DNA of 13,806 bases, from the NCBI GenBank assembly GCA_017379815.1, contig JAFNVK010000141.1, positions 1 through 13,806 of the forward strand, written 5' to 3'. The notes below the pieces were generated by a model. The model had not been told where the DNA came from. It saw nothing but the letters and a program-made list of their open reading frames with translations, and searched no databases. Shown in pieces: positions 6,008 through 13,806 of the stretch (positions within the stretch are counted from its first letter, which is position 1; each line of letters opens with the position of its first letter). Position numbers and translations under genes: made by a program. This DNA comes from Clostridia bacterium. GTDB taxonomy: Bacteria > Bacillota > Clostridia > Oscillospirales > CAG-272.

Positions 6008-8215
6008 ATGACGGAACAGAAGCAAAAGCAAAAGACCTGGTCCTTGCGCTATCCGAAGGGAAGCGCTGAGGCCGAGGCGGCGGTAGAGCATATTGTTGCC
6101 GCGACCGGTTTTTCTCCGGTCATGGCGCGTCTGCTTTACACGAGAGGGTTTACTACGCCGGATGCGGTAGTAGCCTTTCTTCATCAGGAGGAGACGCAGC
6201 TGCACGATCCTTACGGCATGCAGGATATGGATCGAGCGGTGGAGCGCATTCACCTGGCGCTGAAGCGCGGCGAGAGGATCGCCATTTACGGAGACTATGA
6301 CGTTGACGGAGTAACCTCCGTCAGCCTGCTTTACTTATACTTGACCTCCCGAGGCGGAGACGTGGGTTATTACATTCCCAGCCGTATCCGTGAGGGCTAC
6401 GGCTTATCCGAGCCTGCGATCGACCGGCTTGCCGAGCGTGGAGTCAACCTGATGATCACCGTGGACACCGGCATTACGGCAAACGCGGAGATCGAATACG
6501 CCAAGGGACTTGGGATCGACACGGTGGTCACCGATCACCACGAGTGTCGCGCAGAGCTGCCCAAGGCCGAGGCGGTGGTCAATCCGCACCGCGCGGACGA
6601 CACCTATCCTTTCCCCGAGCTTGCGGGTGTCGGCGTGATCTTCAAGGTGGTTTGTGCCATGGAGATGGCCAGATGCCGCGAGGAGGGGCGCTCTGAGCTT
6701 GAGGGTGTCCGCGAGATCTGCAAGAGATATGCCGACCTCGTGGCGATCGGCACGATTGCCGACGTTATGCCCGTCGTGGACGAAAATCGCTTGATCGTCA
6801 CCCTTGGTCTTAGCTTGCTTGAGCAGACCCGACGCCCGGGACTCCGCGCGCTCTTTGACGCGGTTTCCGAGCGTAGCGCAAGCGGATCGCAGACGCGCAA
6901 AAAGCGGAAGATCAATTCCGGCTTTATCGGCTACGTCATCGCGCCCCGCATCAATGCGGCGGGACGCGTCAGCAACGCGTCGATCGCGGTGGAGATGCTC
7001 CTGGCCGAGGACGTGGAGACGGCGCGCCGTTATGCGGATGAGCTTTGCGAATTGAACCTGACGCGTCAGGTCGAGGAAAACCGAATTGCCGAGCAGGCCT
7101 ACAAGAAGATCGAAAAGACGCTCGATCCGGCACGTGATCGCGTGATCGTGATCGACGACGATACCTGGCAGCAGGGCATTATCGGTATCGTATCCTCGCG
7201 CATTACCGAGAAATACGGCTTACCCTCGATTTTGATCTCCTTTGACGGAGCTACGCGCGGCTATCCCGCTCCTGATGATCTGGGCAAGGGCTCCGGACGC
7301 AGCATCAAGGGGATGAATCTGGTCGAGGCACTTACCGCCTGCGAGGATTCGCTCGTCCGCTTCGGCGGTCACGAGCTGGCGGCAGGTCTTACCGTCCGCC
7401 GTTGCATGATCGATGAGTTCCGCCGTCGCATCAACGAATATGCGGCTGAGCATCTTGGCGAGGACTCCTTTTCTATCCGTCTGGATGCGGACTGTGAGGT
7501 GGAGGCGCGCGACCTGCATATGCGCCTTGCCACAGAGATCGCCCACATGGAGCCGTTTGGAATATCCAATCCCGTTCCCAATCTTGTCCTGCGTGAGGCG
7601 CGCGTTCTTCGTGTGCTTCCCATGGGCGGCGGAAAGCATACCAAGCTGACCCTGGAAAAGGACGGCATCGAATTGAATGCCGTTTGGTTTAACGTCAATC
7701 CCGCACGCCTTGATCTTGAGCCGATGGACACGGTCGATCTGCTTTTCCAGCTCAACGTAAACGAATTTCACGGCGTAACCTCCGTTCAGCTTCTTCTGCA
7801 GGATATGCATTCCTCGGAGGCGGTTGAAGAGGCGTATTCCCGCGAGAAGGCACGCTACGAGGAGATCCGACAGGGAGGGGAGCTTTCCCCCGAGGAGGAC
7901 CTGATCCCCACGCGTGACGATATGGCAATCGTTTATACGCTTTTGCGCCGCGAATTCCGCGCGGGAAAAAGCGTTTTCCCGATCCGCCGCATTCTGAGTC
8001 TGCTTCGCGCGCAGGGGGCCGAGTCGATCGGCTACGTCAAGCTCAAGTTCATCATCCGCATCATGCAGGAGCTGCAGATCTGCGGGGTTACCGAGCCGGC
8101 AGAGGACCGCTACGTATTCGAGTTCTATTTCCATACCTCCAAGACGAATCTGGAGAAGTCCTCGATCCTTCACCGTCTCAAATCACAAATGCATAAAAGC
8201 ATGCCCCGTTCCTGA
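6008..8215 (+). CDS. recJ: Single-stranded-DNA-specific exonuclease RecJ
   Basis: A 5'-3' single-strand exonuclease acting in recombination, mismatch and base-excision repair. The product has 735 residues, in the range of long Firmicutes RecJ proteins rather than the roughly 575 of E. coli. The DHH catalytic core carries DYDVDG at 96-101, VDTGI, and the namesake Asp176-His177-His178 in VTDHHE; these bind the two metal ions. The DHHA1 region contains RINAAGRVSNA, GSGRSIKGMN and GGHE at 453-456. An OB-fold-like part follows, then a C-terminal region of about 110 residues (about 625-735) rich in basic and hydrophobic residues, probably the winged-helix-like extension of Firmicutes RecJ. ATG 6008 has a modest TGAGG ribosome binding site at 5996-6000. 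rel follows after 37 nt. A neighbouring recJ and rel is a known arrangement in Firmicutes, but apt, usually between them, is absent. Confidence 0.96.
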   Translation: MTEQKQKQKTWSLRYPKGSAEAEAAVEHIVAATGFSPVMARLLYTRGFTTPDAVVAFLHQEETQLHDPYGMQDMDRAVERIHLALKRGERIAIYGDYDVDGVTSVSLLYLYLTSRGGDVGYYIPSRIREGYGLSEPAIDRLAERGVNLMITVDTGITANAEIEYAKGLGIDTVVTDHHECRAELPKAEAVVNPHRADDTYPFPELAGVGVIFKVVCAMEMARCREEGRSELEGVREICKRYADLVAIGTIADVMPVVDENRLIVTLGLSLLEQTRRPGLRALFDAVSERSASGSQTRKKRKINSGFIGYVIAPRINAAGRVSNASIAVEMLLAEDVETARRYADELCELNLTRQVEENRIAEQAYKKIEKTLDPARDRVIVIDDDTWQQGIIGIVSSRITEKYGLPSILISFDGATRGYPAPDDLGKGSGRSIKGMNLVEALTACEDSLVRFGGHELAAGLTVRRCMIDEFRRRINEYAAEHLGEDSFSIRLDADCEVEARDLHMRLATEIAHMEPFGISNPVPNLVLREARVLRVLPMGGGKHTKLTLEKDGIELNAVWFNVNPARLDLEPMDTVDLLFQLNVNEFHGVTSVQLLLQDMHSSEAVEEAYSREKARYEEIRQGGELSPEEDLIPTRDDMAIVYTLLRREFRAGKSVFPIRRILSLLRAQGAESIGYVKLKFIIRIMQELQICGVTEPAEDRYVFEFYFHTSKTNLEKSSILHRLKSQMHKSMPRS

Positions 8216-8252
8216 GTGAACGGATCCCTCCTCCAACAGAAAGGAGCTCTAT

Positions 8253-10484
8253 ATGACTGATCAACATCCGATCGTTCCCGAGAGCGGTATTCAGCGCTTG
8301 CTGGATATTCTTCGGGCAACCGGAAAAAAATACAATCTTGAAAAGATCGTGCAGGCATACGAATATGCCAACGATCTGCACAGCGGGCAATTCCGTGTCA
8401 GCGGCGACCCCTATATCTCCCATCCGATTGCGGTTGCAGAGATCGTGGCAGGCTTGGAGCTGGATACCGACTCTATCTGCGCAGCACTCTTGCACGATAC
8501 GGTTGAGGATTGCGCGGAAAAGACCGATCTCAAGGAGATCGAAAAGCTTTTTGGTGAAAGCGTTGCCCTTCTGGTGGACGGTCTTACAAAGATCGTGATC
8601 ATGCAGGTGGATGACAAGGAGGAGGCGCATATCGAGAACCTGCGCAAGATGCTTCTTGCCATGTCCCGCGATATCCGCGTCATTTTCATCAAGCTCTGCG
8701 ACAGATTGCACAATATGCGCACGCTTTCGGTCAAGCCGGATCCCAAGCGGCGAGCAACGGCTCTGGAGACCATGCACGTCTATGCGCCGCTTGCGCACCG
8801 TCTCGGTATGCAGAAGATCAAGCAGGAGCTGGAAAACCTCAGTCTGCAATACCTCGATCCCATCGGATATGCCGAGGTGCAGCAGTATATCGAAGGGAAG
8901 TACGGCGAGACGCTTGGGTTTATCGAGCATATCCGTTCCGACGTCGGGCAAAAAATGGCCGAGAACGGCATTCACTTTACCTTAGAGGGGCGCATCAAGT
9001 CGGTTTATTCCATCTACAAGAAGATGTATAACCAGAACAAGTCCTTCGATCAGATCTACGATTTTTACGCTTTGCGCATCATCGTGGATACCGAGCTGGA
9101 ATGCTACACGGCGCTCGGTCTGATCCACGAGATGTTCAACTCGATCCCCGGACGCTTCAAGGACTATATTTCCACCCCGAAGCCGAATATGTACCGTTCC
9201 TTGCACACAACGGTTATCGGACGTGACGGCATTCCCTTTGAGGTGCAGATCCGCACGTGGGAAATGCACCACGTAGCGGAATACGGTATCGCGGCGCATT
9301 GGAAATACAAATCCGGTGCCTCCTCCAAGGAGGAGATGGATAAGAAGCTGGAATGGATCGCCCGTTTGATCGAGACCGAGGATGAGGAGCGTGATCCCGA
9401 GGAGTTCATGCACGCCCTTAAGACCGATATCTTCCACGACGAGGTCTTTGTTTTCACCCCGAAGGGCGACGTGATCGCTCTGCCCAACGGCGCAAACGTG
9501 ATCGACTTCGCTTACGCCATTCACTCGGCGGTCGGCGACAAGATGATCGGCGGAAAGATCAACGGCATGATCGTGCCCATTGACCGCGTTCTGCAAAACG
9601 GCGAGATCGTGGAGATCCTGACCTCCTCGGCCTCGCGCGGACCAAGCCGCGACTGGCTCTCTATGGTCAAGACCAGCCAGGCACGCTCCAAGATCCGCGC
9701 ATGGTTCAAAAAGGAGAAGCGTCCCGAAAACATTCACGTCGGACGCTCTGCCGTTGAAGCGGAGATCCGCAAGCATTGCCGCGCCGTCACCGAAGCCCAG
9801 TGTGAGACGATCACTGCAACGCTGGCTACAAGGCTTGGCTTTAGCTGTGCTGAGGATTTCTTCTGTGCTATCGGCTACGGCGGACTGATGATGTCTAAGA
9901 TCCTTAAGCGCTTGCAGGACGAGTGCGACCGCGTGGTCAAGGTGGAGGAGCCCCCTGTTGAGCTTCTTCCCGAGGATCTGCCCGTGGTCAAGCCCACCAA
10001 GAAGATCCGCTCCAACAGCGGCATCATCGTGGACGGTGAGGGCGGATGTGCCGTCAAGTTTGCCAAGTGCTGCAATCCCTTGCCCGGAGATTCCGTTATC
10101 GGGTTTGTTACCAAGGGCTTTGGTATCTCCATTCACAAGCAGGATTGTCCGAACGTTATTCAAGGAAAGCAAAATCCCGAGAATGCCGATCGCTGGAAGG
10201 AGGCCTATTGGGAGGTCTCGCAGACGCGTGAGGATGCACAGAGCGTATACGAGGCTCTTCTGCAGGTCCACGTGGATGATCGTATCGGCATGCTGGCCGA
10301 TATCTCGGTGGCACTTGCCGATATGCGCGTATCCATTCTTCAGGTCGGCGTTCTGAGCCGCAGTGAGGGACGCTCCATCGTCAATCTCAAGATCGGCTGC
10401 CGCAACATCGATCATTACCATTCAATCGTCTCCAGACTCAAAACGCTGGATGGCGTGTTCAGCATTGTGCGCGGATTCTCGTGA
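8253..10484 (+). CDS. rel: Bifunctional (p)ppGpp synthetase/hydrolase Rel
   Basis: Makes (p)ppGpp from ATP and GTP/GDP on starved ribosomes and degrades it when nutrients return: the stringent response. The 743 residues show the full long-RSH layout. The HD hydrolase domain has SHPIAVAEI and HDTVED (His81-Asp82). The synthetase domain has RFKDYI (Arg301-Phe-Lys-Asp304) and PKPNMYRSLHTTVIG; the RxKD form is typical of bifunctional enzymes. A TGS domain starts near 397 (EVFVFTPKGD), then come a helical region, the Cys-containing module KCCNPLPGD (Cys606, Cys607) with HKQDCPN, and a C-terminal ACT domain from about 665 (VHVDDRIGMLADISVAL). Both active sites look intact. ATG 8253 follows AAAGGAG at 8240-8246 with 6-nt spacing. 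A CTCCT at 8228-8232 could pair with this ribosome binding site. Confidence 0.98.
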   Translation: MTDQHPIVPESGIQRLLDILRATGKKYNLEKIVQAYEYANDLHSGQFRVSGDPYISHPIAVAEIVAGLELDTDSICAALLHDTVEDCAEKTDLKEIEKLFGESVALLVDGLTKIVIMQVDDKEEAHIENLRKMLLAMSRDIRVIFIKLCDRLHNMRTLSVKPDPKRRATALETMHVYAPLAHRLGMQKIKQELENLSLQYLDPIGYAEVQQYIEGKYGETLGFIEHIRSDVGQKMAENGIHFTLEGRIKSVYSIYKKMYNQNKSFDQIYDFYALRIIVDTELECYTALGLIHEMFNSIPGRFKDYISTPKPNMYRSLHTTVIGRDGIPFEVQIRTWEMHHVAEYGIAAHWKYKSGASSKEEMDKKLEWIARLIETEDEERDPEEFMHALKTDIFHDEVFVFTPKGDVIALPNGANVIDFAYAIHSAVGDKMIGGKINGMIVPIDRVLQNGEIVEILTSSASRGPSRDWLSMVKTSQARSKIRAWFKKEKRPENIHVGRSAVEAEIRKHCRAVTEAQCETITATLATRLGFSCAEDFFCAIGYGGLMMSKILKRLQDECDRVVKVEEPPVELLPEDLPVVKPTKKIRSNSGIIVDGEGGCAVKFAKCCNPLPGDSVIGFVTKGFGISIHKQDCPNVIQGKQNPENADRWKEAYWEVSQTREDAQSVYEALLQVHVDDRIGMLADISVALADMRVSILQVGVLSRSEGRSIVNLKIGCRNIDHYHSIVSRLKTLDGVFSIVRGFS

Positions 10485-10510
10485 TCCGTGCGCGGAAGTT
10501 CAACAAAAGG

Positions 10511-10527
10511 GGTCTGCAGAACAGACC
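10511..10527 (+). other. Small stem-loop just before the dtd ribosome binding site
   Basis: GGTCTG (10511-10516) pairs perfectly with CAGACC (10522-10527) around a CAGAA loop in the 56-nt gap between rel and dtd. The dtd ribosome binding site AAGGTG starts at the next base (10528). It may keep that site accessible or mark a processing point. No T run follows, so it is not a terminator. Confidence 0.4.
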
Positions 10528-10540
10528 AAGGTGAAGGCTT

Positions 10541-10996
10541 ATGAAAGCAGTGATACAACGGGTAGCACACGCATCGGTCGTCGTGGACGGATCGGTGGTC
10601 GGCAGCTGTGGGCGCGGGTTTCTTCTTCTGCTCGGCGTAGCCGAGGGAGATACCGAGCTTGACGCAGAGCTGCTCTGCCGTAAGATCGTTAATCTGCGCA
10701 TCTTTCCGGATGAAGCAGGGAAGATGAACCGCTCGATCAAGGATATCGACGGTGAGCTTCTCGTGATCTCTCAGTTTACCCTGATGGCCAATTACCGCCA
10801 CGGTAACCGCCCGGATTTTTTGGCCTCTGCAAGACCTGAGGAGGCCGAGCGCCTCTACGAATATTTCAAATCCCTTGCCGCAAAAGAGGTCAAGCGCGTG
10901 GAGAGCGGCATCTTCGGCGCGCACATGGAGGTCTCTCTTCTCAACGACGGCCCCGTAACCATCGTCATGGACAGTGACGTGCTGAAGAAGAAATAA
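10541..10996 (+). CDS. dtd: D-aminoacyl-tRNA deacylase
   Basis: Removes D-amino acids (and mischarged glycine) from tRNA, a chirality proofreading step in the cytoplasm. The product has 151 residues, the usual DTD size, and starts with the characteristic MKAVIQRVAHASVVVDG. The active-site SQFTL with its catalytic Thr is present (about 76-80), as is the C-terminal NDGPVTIVMDS, which carries the Gly-cis-Pro pair that excludes L-amino acids. One difference is HGNRPDF, where most homologues have G-x-RPSF, an Asp for Ser change next to the conserved Arg-Pro. ATG 10541 is preceded by AAGGTG at 10528-10533. It lies between rel and hemZ, a placement also known from other Firmicutes, and probably shares the rel transcript. 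Confidence 0.96.
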   Translation: MKAVIQRVAHASVVVDGSVVGSCGRGFLLLLGVAEGDTELDAELLCRKIVNLRIFPDEAGKMNRSIKDIDGELLVISQFTLMANYRHGNRPDFLASARPEEAERLYEYFKSLAAKEVKRVESGIFGAHMEVSLLNDGPVTIVMDSDVLKKK

Positions 10997-11011
10997 CGAA
11001 GGAAGTTTGTC

Positions 11012-12514
11012 ATGAAGCTGATTTTAGACGGAAAAATCAATCCATACTATGTGCAGACGCTCTGCATGATCTTTTTCCCCGGCGAAAAATTCGGTGCAGG
11101 CGAGGAGACGCGCGAGGATGCTCCCGTGCTCAAGCTCTCGCTGCGCGAGGAGGTAGAGGGGCTTTCTGCAAGCGTCTTTGCAGCCTTTGACGGCAAGGCG
11201 GCAACGGCCGAGCGCTTTCAACCCTATTCCCCGGACGTTGACCGCGCAAAGACGGCAAAGCTGGCTTGCGGCTCTGCCGTGATCTCGGCGCTCGGCGAGC
11301 TTTTGGGCTATCGTCCCTCCTGGGGAATGCTCACCGGCGTTCGTCCCTCCAAGGTGGCGACCGAGCTCTTGCAGACGGGTATGAGTAAGACGCGCGTGAA
11401 AAAGACCTTGAATGCAGACTATTTTGTGATCCCCAAAAAGGCGGCGCTTGCCACAGACGTGGCCCTTAACGAGCAGCGTATTATCGGAGATCCGCAGAAA
11501 AAGGATTGCAGTCTTTACGTCTCCATTCCGTTCTGCCCGTCGAGATGCTCTTATTGCTCCTTCGTGTCCTATACCTCCGGAAAGCTGCTTGCCCTGATTC
11601 CCGAGTATCTTGAGCATCTGGTCAAGGACATCCGCATGACGGTGCGCAAGATCCGCGAGCTGGGCCTTTCCATTAAGACGGTCTATATCGGCGGCGGCAC
11701 ACCGACGATCCTGTCGGCAGATCAGCTCCGCTTCCTGCTTTCGGCAATCGCCGAGCTGGTTGACGTATCCTCTCTTGAGGAATACACCCTTGAGTCGGGA
11801 CGCCCGGATACCATCACGGCCGAGAAATTTGCCGTGGCGAAGGAATATGGCGTTACCCGCGTTTGCGTCAATCCGCAATCCCTTTGCGACGAGGTGCTTT
11901 GCAACATCGGAAGAAGCCACACCGTCGAGGATTTTTACCGCGCGTTTGACATTGCCCGTGAGTCGGGCATATCCTGCATTAACACCGATCTGATCGTGGG
12001 ACTTCCCGGAGACAGCTTCAAGACCTTTTCGGGGACGTTTGATCGCATTCTCGGTCTGCACCCCGAGAATATTACGGTACATACCTTCTGCATCAAGAAG
12101 GCCTCCGATATTCTTCGCCAAACGGGAGTGCAGGTGTATTCCATGCGCGGCGGTGACGCCGGAAAGTGCGTGGACTATACCCAGCTCAAGTCCCAGCAGG
12201 ACGGCTATATCCCGTACTATATGTACCGCCAGAAGAACACGGTAGGCAACCTCGAAAACGTGGGCTTCGCGCTTGACGGATACGAGGGACGCTACAACAT
12301 CTACATGATGGAGGAGGTCCATTCCATCTTTGCGGCCGGAGCGGGTGCCGTATCCAAAATGGTCAACTATCGCCCCGATGACGGTGGAAAGCCCGTGATC
12401 GAGCGGTTGTTCTATCCCAAGTATCCCTATGAATATCTGCGTGACGAAAGCACGGAGGAAAAATGCGCGGCAATCGAGGATTTCTACCGCCGCCAAGGCA
12501 TATTGGATACCTGA
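11012..12514 (+). CDS. hemZ: Radical SAM protein of the HemZ (coproporphyrinogen III dehydrogenase-like) family
   Basis: A 500-residue radical SAM enzyme. The 4Fe-4S/SAM motif CxxxCxxC is Cys175-Cys179-Cys182 in SIPFCPSRCSYCSF, and the SAM-binding GGGTPT is at 227-232. The N-terminal region of about 170 residues with GVRPSKVATELL is a hallmark separating HemZ from HemN/HemW. The family is annotated as oxygen-independent coproporphyrinogen III oxidation to protoporphyrinogen in haem synthesis. No other haem gene is in the window, and many anaerobic Clostridia carry hemZ without a full haem pathway, so the true substrate is open. The start ATG 11012 follows AAGGAA at 10999-11004 with 7-nt spacing, 15 nt after dtd, so the two are very likely co-transcribed. 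Confidence 0.93.
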   Translation: MKLILDGKINPYYVQTLCMIFFPGEKFGAGEETREDAPVLKLSLREEVEGLSASVFAAFDGKAATAERFQPYSPDVDRAKTAKLACGSAVISALGELLGYRPSWGMLTGVRPSKVATELLQTGMSKTRVKKTLNADYFVIPKKAALATDVALNEQRIIGDPQKKDCSLYVSIPFCPSRCSYCSFVSYTSGKLLALIPEYLEHLVKDIRMTVRKIRELGLSIKTVYIGGGTPTILSADQLRFLLSAIAELVDVSSLEEYTLESGRPDTITAEKFAVAKEYGVTRVCVNPQSLCDEVLCNIGRSHTVEDFYRAFDIARESGISCINTDLIVGLPGDSFKTFSGTFDRILGLHPENITVHTFCIKKASDILRQTGVQVYSMRGGDAGKCVDYTQLKSQQDGYIPYYMYRQKNTVGNLENVGFALDGYEGRYNIYMMEEVHSIFAAGAGAVSKMVNYRPDDGGKPVIERLFYPKYPYEYLRDESTEEKCAAIEDFYRRQGILDT

Positions 12515-12552
12515 GAGCCTCTTTTACCAAAACGAAAGGAGAGGGCTTATTG

Positions 12553-13476
12553 ATGAAACGTGAATCCCTGACCCTGAACGTTGAGCCTTGCCGAACGCCC
12601 GAGGAGTGGAGAGCCTTTGTGGAGCGCTGTGACGACGATCTGGAAATGCGCATGGACGCCGTGGCACGGCAGGTGGCAAGCATTCCCGAGCTTCGCTTTA
12701 TCGGTCTTACAGGACCCACCTGCTCGGGCAAGACGACCGCCGCGCGCAAGCTGACCGAGTGCCTTGAGGAGTACGGACACCGCGTCCACGTGATCTCCAT
12801 CGACGATTTCTATTACGATAAGGATTACCTGCACGAAATGGCCGAGGACGATCCCGACGTGGAGATCGACTACGATTCGGAGGCGACGATCGACATTGAT
12901 CTTCTGCGTGAGAAGGTGGAGTCACTGATGGCTTGTCGTGAGACCCTTCTTCCGCGCTTTGATTTCCAGACCGGCTATCGCGTGGAGGGAAAGTGCATAC
13001 AGCCAAGGGAGAGCGACGTCTTCCTCTTTGAGGGCATTCAGGTCCTCTATCCCAAGGTGCGCGAGATCCTCAACCGAGGAATTTACCGGTGTATTTATAT
13101 TTATCCCGCGTCCTCCATTGAGCAGGGCGGGGAGGTGTTTGATCCCGAGGAGCTTCGCCTGATGCGCCGATTGGTGCGCGATTCGCGTTACCGCGGAGCC
13201 AAGGCGGCATTCACCTTCTACCTCTGGCAGAGCGTGCGCGCAAACGAGGATACGAGCATCTTTCCCTACGTTGACACCTGCGACTACCGCATTGATTCGA
13301 CAATGCCGTATGAGGTAGGTATGCTCAAGCCCTATCTGCTCGAGCTTTTGCAGGATTTCTCGCCCGAGGATCCCTTCTTCAAGGATGCCGAGACCGTTCT
13401 GCAGCAGCTGCGCAACATTCCCGTTGTCAGCTCGGACTATATTCGTGAAAATTCACTCTATAAGGAATTTATATAA
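12553..13476 (+). CDS. Uridine kinase-like nucleoside kinase (P-loop, PRK/UDK family)
   Basis: The product is a 307-residue predicted cytoplasmic kinase. The Walker A motif GPTCSGKT is at 54-61; SIDDFYYD follows as in uridine kinases, then the DIDLL segment, LFEGIQVLY, and RRLVRDSRYRG matching the family's Arg-rich lid. The usual role is ATP- or GTP-dependent phosphorylation of uridine or cytidine; the exact substrate cannot be told. About 45 residues precede the P-loop. Many clostridial homologues instead carry a long threonyl-tRNA-synthetase-like N-terminal part, absent here. The frame is open from an ATG at 12463 inside hemZ, but ATG 12553 is the likely start: it lies behind AAAGGAGAGGG (12535-12545) and gives a family-like N-terminus. 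The stop codon is followed at once by the next gene (TAAATG), so the two are coupled and probably act in nucleoside salvage together. Confidence 0.9.
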   Translation: MKRESLTLNVEPCRTPEEWRAFVERCDDDLEMRMDAVARQVASIPELRFIGLTGPTCSGKTTAARKLTECLEEYGHRVHVISIDDFYYDKDYLHEMAEDDPDVEIDYDSEATIDIDLLREKVESLMACRETLLPRFDFQTGYRVEGKCIQPRESDVFLFEGIQVLYPKVREILNRGIYRCIYIYPASSIEQGGEVFDPEELRLMRRLVRDSRYRGAKAAFTFYLWQSVRANEDTSIFPYVDTCDYRIDSTMPYEVGMLKPYLLELLQDFSPEDPFFKDAETVLQQLRNIPVVSSDYIRENSLYKEFI

Positions 13477-13806
13477 ATGAAGACGATTTTGAAAAATGCG
13501 ACCCTGCTCCCCGAGCATGGCTTTGCGGGACGTCCCGTACAGGTGCTGATCGAGAATAAGCGCATCGCCGCCATCACCGAGTCACCCCTTGACGAAACGG
13601 GCGCTGACGTGGTGGATTGCGGAGGCAATCTCCTGATCCCCGCCTTTTACAATGCGCATTGCCACGCCGCAATGACGCTTTTCCGCGGCTACGGCGAGGA
13701 TCTGCCGCTTCATCGCTGGCTGAACGAAAAGATCTTTCCGGTAGAGGAGCTTCTCACGCACAAAAGCGTGTACGTGGCCACCAAATGGGCTATCGCCGAG
13801 ATGCTC
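13477..13806 (+). CDS. mtaD: Amidohydrolase, probably MTA/SAH deaminase (N-terminal part; 3' end outside window)
   Basis: The first 110 residues of an amidohydrolase-superfamily protein; the frame is still open at the window end. After a small beta-rich N-terminal part comes IPAFYNAHCHAAMTLFRGY, whose His-Cys-His corresponds to the HxH metal ligands of the family, followed by DLPLHRWLNEKIFP. This last stretch is typical of 5'-methylthioadenosine/S-adenosylhomocysteine deaminases (COG0402), which turn adenosine-type nucleosides into inosine types; a related guanine or cytosine deaminase is less likely. ATG 13477 directly follows the TAA of the kinase gene, with AAGGAA at 13462-13467 as ribosome binding site. 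Pairing with a nucleoside kinase suggests purine or nucleoside salvage. The catalytic C-terminal half is not visible, so activity cannot be judged. Confidence 0.88.
   Translation, partial: MKTILKNATLLPEHGFAGRPVQVLIENKRIAAITESPLDETGADVVDCGGNLLIPAFYNAHCHAAMTLFRGYGEDLPLHRWLNEKIFPVEELLTHKSVYVATKWAIAEML

Noticed and set aside
8982..10421. A 479-codon minus-strand frame opposite rel
   Set aside because: Same reason: rel has full domain support, while the antisense translation has low-complexity hydrophobic/charged content and no recognisable motif.
11024..12496. A 490-codon minus-strand frame opposite hemZ
   Set aside because: It is a shadow of hemZ, which has clear radical SAM motifs. All three long antisense frames use the same frame relation to their sense gene, as expected from codon bias.
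12463..12552. A longer kinase start inside hemZ
   Set aside because: It would overlap hemZ by 52 nt and add 30 residues of unconvincing sequence. The strong ribosome binding site directly before ATG 12553 decides for the shorter form.

Overview
The window is part of the chromosome of an anaerobic, moderately GC-rich member of the Clostridia. The evidence is the gene content: a clostridial-type [FeFe]-hydrogenase, the membrane diadenylate cyclase CdaA, a COG2509 flavoprotein, a RecJ with a Firmicutes-like C-terminal extension, a bifunctional Rel, and HemZ. Strong AAAGGAG-type ribosome binding sites and sigma-A promoters with extended -10 elements fit this. Family or genus cannot be set from the sequence alone. 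All genes are on the + strand and coding density is high. I see no tRNA, rRNA, insertion sequence, CRISPR array, phage gene or plasmid gene.

Layout. (1) 1-1144: the 3' end of an [FeFe]-hydrogenase gene, closed by a strong intrinsic terminator. (2) 1187-2787: a single-gene unit for nicotinate phosphoribosyltransferase (pncB, NAD salvage) with its own promoter and terminator. (3) 2879-5890: a c-di-AMP unit, made of promoter, cdaA, a very short membrane-anchor ORF where cdaR/ybbR is usually found, and an uncharacterised FAD protein (COG2509) joined to that ORF by an ATGA overlap. (4) 6008 to the window end: recJ, rel, dtd, hemZ, a uridine-kinase-like gene and the start of an MTA/SAH-deaminase-like amidohydrolase. 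Gaps in this run are 0-56 nt. No convincing terminator lies between units 3 and 4, so they may be partly co-transcribed.

How the genes fit together. Most are core housekeeping and stress-signalling genes. CdaA makes c-di-AMP (cell-wall and osmotic homeostasis). Rel makes and degrades (p)ppGpp (starvation). RecJ and Dtd protect genome and translation quality. PncB, the kinase and the deaminase serve nucleotide or NAD salvage. HemZ and the hydrogenase belong to anaerobic redox metabolism. recJ-rel-dtd-hemZ resembles a gene order known in Clostridia and Bacilli, but apt is missing between recJ and rel, and hisS does not follow hemZ.

I did not find a convincing new defence, mobile or biosynthetic system. 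The most unusual points are the reduced CdaR-like ORF coupled to the COG2509 gene, a perfect 8-bp inverted repeat bracketing the cdaA promoter, and a Ser in place of the second Cys of the hydrogenase L1 motif.
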